Made by a program: the position numbers and the translations under genes
In this document: in pieces, positions 1 to 7,305 of the stretch
Layout of the letters: every line of letters begins with the position of its first letter
How positions within the stretch are numbered: position 1 is the stretch's first letter
The notes under the pieces: model-generated
Databases searched by the model: none
What the model was told of the DNA's origin: nothing
Seen by the model: only the letters and a program-made list of their open reading frames with translations
NCBI GenBank assembly: GCA_027596945.1
Contig: JADGJH010000117.1
Span: forward strand, 1-29,701
DNA length: 29,701 nucleotides
Direction of reading: 5' to 3'
Origin: Physocladia obscura
Lineage: Eukaryota > Chytridiomycota > Chytridiomycetes > Chytridiales > Chytriomycetaceae

Positions 1-1333
1 CAGTTCTTATTTGAGAAATACCTGTCCTTCTTACTCTTAAATTATAAAGCCTGTGAATAACTTCTAATCTAATAGCCCAGAGCTTTTGATTGTATGGAAA
101 AGGCATTAGCAGCCTGCGATAAACCTTTTTGACTGCTCCCATTCCCCATTTGGCTGCTTGACAAATTGAAGTAATCGCATTACTTACTGCTTGTAAATTA
201 CACCAAATATTTGCTGGTGCTTGATCCAAATCTTTGTCTTTGAGAGGTGTCACAATTTTGTTGAACATTTTGTCGTTGACTGGAAAGGCGGAATCAGCAC
301 AGACTCTGTACTTTTGCAAAGTGAATTCTTTGTTCAGTACCTTCTCACAAAAGACACAGCTTGTTTTGCTGTCATTCCAAGAGCTGGGGCAGCTGTGTTT
401 CATCCATGTAATTGTTCCTGTTTGTTTGTGTGTGTTGAATAAAATAGAATATGTTATCTGCTTACCGTCAACACCAAAACAGAGCACTCCAGTAACATAT
501 ACGCAATGTAGCCAGCCATTATACATAGCATTTGCTTGTCTGCAAAAAATGGCTCTTGCACTTGGTAGTTTTTTCCGTCAATGAAACCAAACTTGTTCTT
601 GACAAATGGCTCTTGTAATTTGACTTGTTCACTCCATAGAACTTGTTGCTGGTAAGTTGGCCATGTAATTTGAGCATCTTTGATATTCCTGAGGGATAGT
701 AGAAGTGTCAATTCTGTGTTTGATAATACATGAAACAAAGTAGCAGGGGATACCAAACATCTCACATAATGTCTTGTTTTCCATAGTTCCACAGTAATAG
801 TGCAGCAGCAATCCAAACACCATGATCTTTTGGTTGTTTGTTTTAGCGCCTGCTACTCTTGACAATATAGTATTTCGAGAATCCATCAAGTAGTTCAGAA
901 ACATATGCATATCAACAGAGACAACGTTGATAAAGCCTCCTGGATTTTCATTGTAGCTGCTGAGTAGTTGCTGCAAAAAGCAATTGTTTGGATTTCCCAG
1001 ATTTACATTTGTCAATTGATGTCGTAATTGAAGCTGATTTTTTGCTCGTAATAACGCCAGTATTTGAATATAAATGCGTAGATTGTGTGCAATGCAGACA
1101 ATGCAAAGCAGTAACATTGGGTTTGCGTTCGTTTCCAGTTCAGCAATATCCATTTTTTTTGTTTGTCTTTTTTGGAACAAATTATTTGGTTTATTTTTGG
1201 AGACACCATTGGGACAAAATTTTGGGACAAACCACCTGTCCTGCTGGGACGAAGACATTTTGTCTTTTTCATTTGTCCCAGTTTTGGAAGTCTTCCATTG
1301 TTCTGAAAAGTTTCTGAACATGACATTTATCAC
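1..1333 (-). pseudogene. Decayed DDE_Tnp_4-type transposase, runs off the left edge
   Basis: The minus strand encodes a cut-and-paste transposase of the DDE superfamily (Pfam DDE_Tnp_4 type, common in chytrids and oomycetes). The first catalytic Asp is in FGFIDGKN (about 600-580) and the second in CADSAFP (about 300). The final block includes QAAKWGMGAVKKVY (about 170-130) and GISQIRT at the edge. A GT-AG intron lies at 418-465 and splices the VDG|TITW block in frame. Two breaks are visible. One is near 745-752, where the FGIP frame must shift to reach ATLFHVLSN. The other is near 530-540, where an A-run appears one base short before the YNGW block. The last catalytic acidic residue, normally Glu in EWGMG, reads Lys. 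The N-terminal start near 1333 is a guess. I read this as a dead copy, though sequencing error could explain single frameshifts. Confidence 0.82.
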
Positions 1334-2270
1334 TTTTGAAATGAATTTAGCAGAGGATAACTTATTGTAAGAAATACTTCTATTCTGTCCTGTTTTCTGA
1401 GGAAATTTATTAGAAGAATCTAATTTGAATTCTAAAATTCTAAATCAGAATCTATTTACAATCTAAATTGTCAAAGCTTTAATAAAAACAACAGTGACTA
1501 ATGTAAGAGAGATAATATAACCAAACTTTTAGTGCTAAATTCATTCTAAGAAAGGTCCATACACTCTTGGAATAGGGTTAGTAAAAAAAAATTGGTATTA
1601 TATCCTCTCCAATATACACAACTTCCACTTGCAAAATCACTGCATGCCTTAAGTCAAGTAACATGGAGGTTTCTATCATCCAGCCAATTTTTTGTAAATT
1701 AGCTTTCAAAATTTTTAGTCAAAAATGTGAGATGAATCAAACATGTTTTAAGCTGATTTATTTTTCCAAAACTTGTCTTTGCTCTGCATTTTTATTCTTT
1801 TTGGGTATACTCTGATGTATTAGTGTACACTAATTCTACAAAGTACAATGTATGAAAATTTATTGATACAAACTACTTCTATTTCATTGAATTACTAAAT
1901 AAATGTTATTCTTTATTTTTAATAGTCTTACATGAATTTGAATGAATGCATCAATCCCTGGATTTTGGGTTGAACATTTTGGGCAATTTTTCCAGTATCA
2001 ATGGGCATAAAAAAAAATACTTTTTTTTATACTGGCCAGTTTATGGACAGGTTGTTTCTACAGAAATAAAACTTCAAAATAACTTTCTTTGAATGATGTG
2101 ACAGTTTGAAGTTTAATTTGAGTAAATATAGAATAATAAATTGGAATTTAAATGCAAGCAAGTGCTTAATTTTTGCATTTCTTTTGCACCATAAAGCAGA
2201 CAATCTTAATATTTTCTGTCATGGAAGATAAAGAAAAAAAGTGATAAACAAGGGGGGATTGTGTGGGGTG
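1334..2270. other. AT-rich spacer, no gene seen
   Basis: AT-rich DNA with very few CpG dinucleotides and no reading frame that I can support. An imperfect inverted repeat (ccagtat at 1992-1998 with atactgg at 2029-2035) encloses A and T runs and could fold as a hairpin. The stretch may be the upstream flank of the transposase copy, but I could not identify terminal inverted repeats. Confidence 0.5.
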
Positions 2271-2389
2271 GATTAAATGAATTGTTGTTGATGAATGAAG
2301 GGGATTTTTGGGAAAATTTGAGGAGCAAACCAAAACAACAAAAAGAAATTATTTAATGTGAAAAATATAATACTTCCCCAGTTTGGGCA

Positions 2390-3070
2390 TGGTGTCAGTT
2401 TTTGTGTACCAAGTGTGAAGTATGTTGAATAAACTTGTTTTGTGGTAAAAGCTTGGTGAAGATGTCTGCAATCATTGAGTTGGTGCATGTGAATACAAGC
2501 TCCAAGGTTTTGGAGTCGACTTGTTTGTAAATGAAACAATATTTGAAATCCATGTGCTTCAAGCATTGATGGGATTGTTTATTCTTTGAAATTGATAGCA
2601 CCTTGGTTGTCTGCATATATGGTGGTTGGGGTGTTTTGAGTGATGCCAAGCTCATTGAGGAGCTGACATAATCAGACTCTTTCATTTTTAGCGTGATATG
2701 CAGCAATTTGTTCCACCATCATAAATAGCAATGGTTGATTGAAAGTTTGATCATGCTGATATGGGGGTGTTAGCAATAGAGAATACATATCTTGATGTTG
2801 AGTTTCTTGTGTCAATATTGCCAGCCCATTTGGAATCACTGTAGCCATAGAGAGTTGTTGTGTTGGGTGAGTTTCCATCAAAGAGAAGCCCATGGCTGTG
2901 TGTCATGGCTAAATATTTGAGAAGACAATTCAGGCATTCCAGTGTCTGACTTGTGCAACAAATATGTAGCAAGTTAGTGCACCAACACCATATGGAATGT
3001 CTGAGCAAGTCCTGCAGCCAGGTACATTATCAATTCAATAAGTCTGTGGTGCAAATTTAATTCTTCATCA
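2390..3070 (-). mobile_element. Ty1/Copia retrotransposon relic (RNase H region)
   Basis: The minus strand carries the RNase H end of a Copia-type pol polyprotein. The clearest block is YGYSDSKWAGNIDTRNSTS (about 2835-2780), the classic Copia signature. It is preceded by LKYLAMTHSHGLLF and a YLAAG segment near 3025. Further along come YADNQGAI-like residues near 2610 and a TNSMIADIFTKLLPQNKF block (about 2490-2425), which matches the family's end of RNase H. These blocks fall in different reading frames and are separated by stops, so the element is degraded. No integrase, reverse transcriptase core or LTR was recognised nearby. CpG is almost absent. Confidence 0.72.
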
Positions 3071-3131
3071 AGAGGAGTTCCAAGTGTTAAATTTCAGTTG
3101 TTAGCAGGCTATACTTAAGGTGAGCAATTCC

Positions 3132-3170
3132 CCAATAATTACTGCCAAGTGTCTTATCAGTAATTATTGG
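3132..3170. repeat. Perfect 13-bp inverted repeat with 13-nt loop
   Basis: CCAATAATTACTG at 3132-3144 is exactly mirrored by CAGTAATTATTGG at 3158-3170. It could be the stem of a snapback element or a remnant of terminal inverted repeats. It lies just upstream of the Copia relic with respect to that element's strand. I see no target-site duplication around it. Confidence 0.7.
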
Positions 3171-3507
3171 ATTGTCTTGCTTTGCCTGATCTCCTTTGTC
3201 AATTTCTGTTGCTTACCAAATGTTTGCAACAATACAAAGGGCACCTTGCAAAATTGGTTTGCAATACATGTTGAGGGTTCTGTATAGGTAAACACTATGT
3301 ACAAATAAATTTATTTATTTACATGCAAAGCCTTTCATTTTCTATTCAATTCATACAAATTCTTGTTGGTTGCAAGACAACTAATTTTTCACTATTATCA
3401 TTTGAAATTAAAGGAATTTCATTGTCAATTTGTTCAATTGACAAATTTCTTTAATTGGCAAATTAAAATAAAGAGACCATTGAAAATGGATCATTCAAAA
3501 ATGCCTT

Positions 3508-3607
3508 TAAAAACTGTCTTCCATTGATGTGATTTGATCAGTTTTCTAAAGGAAGAATATGAAAGCAGTGGTAATGCGCTATAAATAGTGAATTCTGTGG
3601 TTATGTG
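3508..3607. repeat. Diverged dispersed repeat, copy 1
   Basis: Shares an ordered series of blocks with 4363-4479: aaaactgtc, ccattgatgtgattt, ttttctaa, ggtaatg/attaatg, then aaatagtgaa and a final aacac. Spacing is similar, with small indels. The copy has lost nearly all CpG. Its identity is unknown. Confidence 0.6.
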
Positions 3608-4362
3608 CAACACATGTTGGTGACCTTGCTTGCAATTATTTTAAATGGATCAATGGTTTCATAATTGTTGACATTAATTCTTCTTCATGATTTAGTCACA
3701 TAAAGTTGCCATTTTTTGCCACACCAACCCGATCTGCATCAGGTCTGTCAAATTAGTGCTTTTCTTTCAACCAATGTCTTTGCACCATATTAATTTCAAA
3801 CAGTAGAATTGTTTTTTCTTTTAGAAGAATTGCAAAAAAGTGCTTGTAATGAGTACGAGTAGTCAAGTGCTTCAAACAAGTGCAAAGAGTACTTCCATTA
3901 GGGTTTAAAATCAGGAAACGGCCAAATGGAGATTGAAGAAAACAAAGCTTTGTGTTCAATTGCTTGGCATAAAATAAAGATACAAAAGGGACTGGTGGAA
4001 TGCAAGAAAAAGTTATTGTTGCTCTCAGATACTTTATTGAGCCCTAACATCTTGCATCTACCAGATTGATTTTTATTTATAATTTGCTATTTACAGTATA
4101 CTTTATTTTACTCCAATGTTAACTAATCATTTATTGTCATTATTACAATAAAACAATTTCACATTTATGCTCACAGAGCATTGATAATGTAGTATAATGA
4201 ATTCTCATTTTTGCTCAATACAATACTTTCATTTATTAGAAAATACAATTCAAATGACATATATACATATGTAGTGACTTTACAATGCATGAATTGTGCT
4301 TTTGGATGAATGGGAGATGTCTGGATAAGTTATCAGTGTGTAATAATAAACACATAAAAATG

Positions 4363-4479
4363 AAATACCTTTAGAAAACTGTCATATCACCCCATTGATG
4401 TGATTTTTAACATTTTTCTAAGGTGAAAACATTGAAGTGATGATTAATGAACTAAAAATAGTGAAACCCACGGCAACAC
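4363..4479. repeat. Diverged dispersed repeat, copy 2
   Basis: Same block order as 3508-3607. The exact 15-mer ccattgatgtgattt is shared, followed by tttttctaa and aaaaatagtgaa. Both copies are in the same orientation about 860 bp apart. It could be part of a non-autonomous element. No coding potential is seen. Confidence 0.6.
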
Positions 4480-4707
4480 TACAAAAATCAACTAAAAAAA
4501 AATAATATAATAATAAAATAAAAATATGGCCAATATACAACGGAGAATTGATGGTGTTGTTTCATCAATTAATAAAGACAATACTGACTTGATGAACAGA
4601 AGGCTCTGCCCTTGCATTTATGTTGGATTTATCAATGGACAGTGGTTCATGAAGTAAATTGGAAAATGTTAGCTTGGGAACAGGTGTAAAGTTCTGTTAA
4701 GTACTAG

Positions 4708-4760
4708 AGAAGTAGAAGTATGGCTGCTGGTAGAGCTAAATGACAAGAGTTCGAGATTCA
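4708..4760 (+). repeat. tRNA-like A/B-box snippet, possible SINE remnant
   Basis: The run TGGCTGCTGGTAGAGC (about 4720-4735) closely matches a pol III A box with the D-loop of a tRNA, and GAGTTCGAGATTC (about 4747-4759) resembles a B box. Only about a dozen bases separate them, too few for an anticodon arm, so this is not a functional tRNA. A tRNA-derived SINE or tRNA pseudogene is the likely reading. Chance similarity is possible. Confidence 0.3.
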
Positions 4761-4849
4761 AGCATGAATATAATTTGAAGTGTAGAAGTTAAAACTTAAT
4801 AAAGACTTTTTTATTATATAGTTGGAGTTGAGAGTTTAATACTAAATAG

Positions 4850-5080
4850 GTACCCGACTCAATCTCGCAGGGCGTGTCGCTGTATCTACGCGAGTCGCCG
4901 CCGGAAGACTCGATGGCGGTCACGCACAACCACGGCGTCGACTGCCACCATTGGCCGTGCAGCACCTGGCGCTGCCCACTCGACGTCGGCCCTCTCGCGC
5001 ATAGCCCGACACCTGTAGGAAAACAAATCCCACGAAACTGATCTAGAGAGATTTTCGTATTCCGCACCATCCATACCACA
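4850..5080. other. Abrupt GC-rich, CpG-rich island
   Basis: Base composition changes sharply at about 4850, from AT-rich to GC-rich with dense CpG, and returns towards normal after about 5080. Several frames on both strands are open across it, as expected from GC-rich DNA, so the open frames alone are not evidence of a gene. I recognise no protein. It may be the 5' end of the broken coding block that follows, or a separate insertion. Confidence 0.45.
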
Positions 5081-5102
5081 TGCGCGGCAGAATCGAATCA
5101 GC

Positions 5103-5665
5103 GGTCTCGATAACGAACATGAAGAAGATGACGATCTTTATGACGATAAAACAACACAAGTCCGCGAAGATGATGACGGATATGGCAGTGATCAAGACAT
5201 GGACTCAGACTGTAATGAGTTTGGAAGTACAGGAATTAATTTATCAAGAAACTGTCATTTTTGAAGATCCTCTGGTTGCTGGCTTTGAAAATACCGATGA
5301 CGAGGACGACGAAAGTCAACATCACAAAGTAGCTGCCGTCATCATCCTCAAGCCATTTGAGGCCGCAACTGAATGTGATGTTGTTATTTCTTTGGACGGA
5401 GATGAAGTCTCAAATGATTCCAGCGGTGGATAGTTTTAGATATGATGCGAACGCAGCGGTGTTGGCAACTTGCGTTGTAAGCAATGGGAGCAGCGACAGA
5501 GTGTTTGGATCGTATTTGGCTGTGTCAAATGTGGCAGAAAGCTTACTGTGGGTTTCAAGTGTAGCATCAACAGTACCACAAAATAAAAGATTACACCAAT
5601 TCAATCACGAGGATACCACATTGATTTCTTCATTTCCAGAGCAAACTGGCAAAAAATATGAATAA
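5103..5665 (+). pseudogene. Frame-broken acidic coding relic, unknown function
   Basis: Three successive plus-strand frames look coding. The first (5103-5264) is Asp/Glu-rich, with EHEEDDDLYDDK and DQDMDSD. Next, another frame from about 5262 gives FEDPLVAGFENTDDEDDES and ends at the stop at 5431-5433. A third frame from about 5420 gives VDSFRYDANAAVLATCVVSN and runs to 5665. The first shift falls in a run of five T, where a one-base change would join the two acidic parts. CpG content is normal, unlike the repeats to the left. Family unknown. It could be the N-terminal part of the TIR-containing relic downstream, or an unrelated dead gene. Confidence 0.35.
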
Positions 5666-5801
5666 TATGAAGCAAATGGTAGAGGCTTTTTTTTAACCCT
5701 AAAATTTTTGACACTGTTTTAATACATAATTTGAAGATTACAATGAACAGGAAATTTGGAAGTGTCATAACGGCGTTGAATGGCATGATTATTTTTTTCA
5801 G

Positions 5802-6218
5802 GTGACTTCCTCTCGTTCCTTATTTTTTTTTTTCATATATGGTGTTTTCTTACTTTTGCAATTGCACAGCTATCTCCAATGCCCTACAGACATTGAAATA
5901 GCAAAAAAACTATTCTTTGAAGTCAATACGTGTAAACACTCTACTTCTAACCACAGTAAGTTTCTCAATCTTCGTTGCCTCCCTGTTGGAGAAAGCTGGG
6001 AGCAAAGTTTTGTGCACGGTTTGCTTCGTTCTAGAATTGTGTTTTTGGTGATTTCCAAAAGCGCTCTGGTTGATTTTCATCCAAATATGTTGTTGAACGT
6101 GACTTTATTTTTCTTTGGCTACTCAGATACTGTAATTGAGTTAGTGAATTTTTTAATTTTGTTTTTGAAACTTATCATTATAAAATGCAGTGTTTTTGGA
6201 AATGACATGGAAAATTAG
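5802..6218 (+). pseudogene. TIR-domain-like fragment
   Basis: The frame contains IAKKLFFEVN, then RCLPVGESWEQSFVHGLL and SRIVFLVISKSAL (about 5900-6070). The pattern C-L-x-x-G-x-x-W-x-x-x-F-x-x-G-L-x-x-S-x-I-x-x-x-x-I-S is characteristic of the middle of TIR domains (box 2 and the following helix and strand). The usual first strand (DVFISY type) is not evident. The ATG near 5802 follows a polypyrimidine/AG context, so the start is uncertain. After VDFHPNM the sequence becomes hydrophobic and less TIR-like before a stop at 6216-6218. TIR domains are protein interaction or NAD-hydrolysing modules in immune and cell-death proteins. Here the domain is incomplete and probably non-functional. Confidence 0.45.
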
Positions 6219-6223
6219 TTAAA

Positions 6224-7255
6224 CGGTACCAAAAAAGTAAGCAAGCACTTTTTGAACAAACGACGGTGAGAACTCTCAATCTTTTTTCCCGACATTACAT
6301 AAAATAAAGTGAAAATATTAAATTAAATCAAACAAATAGCTATGTTCTTGGAAACTTGTTCTTTGAAAATCTAAAAGAATCTAACAATCAGTCCACTTTA
6401 AAGGCGAATTCAGCTGACTTTTTGATGGCAGTCCTGCAAAAAATACTTGATTCATCTTTGGCAAACATTGGTATGACTTAAAAAAAGGGGCATTTCCCTG
6501 TTCTTTCAGTGGATGCTGACACCACTATCAACCAAAGCTTCTCCGACTCAGTGATGGCCTACACCTTCAAGTGATTCAAAATAGTGATAAACGTACTGTT
6601 GTCACCTTGGAAAACTATTGTGGTCTAGTTTCTGGGGAAATACATGCGAGGGATTGCATTTTATTAAATGGAGAAAATGGACAACTTGAAATTTGGGGAC
6701 ATGAGCCTTTTTCAAGCAAGAATGGCAGCAAACTTGATCCATTTTGCAAAAAAGGTCATCTTAAATACTTGGATCAAGACGTTGTTGTCCTTCGACATCG
6801 GCATATAGTTGCAATTGTGTCTTGACATTTGAATGCGACGGAGCGAAAAATTGACGTTCGTTTGATTTCACAATGCGAGGAAAACGAATTCTGAATTGCA
6901 ACATCAAGTAACTATATTGTACAAGATTTCAATAGTGTAGATGTGGTATTTGTTGGTATAACTGCAGAATCTTTGTTCTTCAAAGTTGGCAGTAGTGCTG
7001 CTGTTGTGATTGTATCATTGAGTGTTGAAAACAACAATATTAAACTGAATTTTGACACTAAAAAAAATTGCATACCGGTGGTTCTGGGTCAAAGATCCAG
7101 CAAGTAACTTTTACTGCATCACATCTTATTGGAGTTGAAGATTCATATGTTTTTGTCTGGAACAGAGAATCATGTGAGCAGATAGGAAAATTTGAGCGCA
7201 AAACTCTTTTTGATCATGCAATAATAAAAAGAAAAGAAATAATAAATCTTAACAA
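6224..7255 (+). pseudogene. Frame-broken continuation: helical segment and possible beta-propeller strands
   Basis: One plus frame, interrupted by one TAA (6303-6305), reads YQKSKQALFEQTT and then SYVLGNLFFENLKESN. It continues to a spliceable GTATGA...TTTCAG intron at about 6471-6509 and then VDADTTINQSFSDS. A second frame takes over with LSDGLHLQVIQ, VVTLENYCGLVSGEI and ILLNGENGQLEIWG. A later one has VTFTASHLIGVEDSYVFVWN. The alternating short hydrophobic strands ending in IWG/VWN resemble WD40-type blades, but I cannot assign a family. Several stops and shifts make it non-coding as it stands. It may belong with the TIR-like fragment as one dead gene. Confidence 0.3.
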
Positions 7256-7267
7256 AAAATTCCAGTT

Positions 7268-7305
7268 CTTTTTTTTTTTTTTTTAAAAAAAAACGAAAAA
7301 AAAAA
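7268..7305. repeat. Poly(T)/poly(A) junction at the broken end of the ARF-GEF gene
   Basis: A run of about 16 T is followed directly by about 9 A, a C-G, then about 10 A. On its right side the minus-strand Sec7-family protein loses recognisable sequence. On its left side lies the unrelated plus-strand relic. The palindromic homopolymer could be a rearrangement scar, a poly(A)-tailed insertion or an assembly join. Confidence 0.6.

Larger units (their letters stand above)
3171..4690. other. AT-rich, CpG-poor repeat-like DNA without genes
   Basis: No supported reading frame on either strand. The stretch contains a diverged repeat pair (about 3508-3607 and 4363-4479) and many A/T runs. About 9 CpG occur in 1.5 kb, which matches ageing repeat sequence rather than the gene-bearing part of the window. 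Confidence 0.5.

Noticed and set aside
4789..5079. Minus-strand frames across the GC-rich island as a gene
   Set aside because: All frames on both strands are mostly open because of base composition. None resembles a known protein or has supporting splice or stop signals.
7170..7305. Continuation of the ARF-GEF protein through the homopolymers to the stop at 7170
   Set aside because: The residues encoded there are Phe/Lys runs from poly(T)/poly(A) and antisense of the relic. They do not resemble the expected HDS2 sequence.
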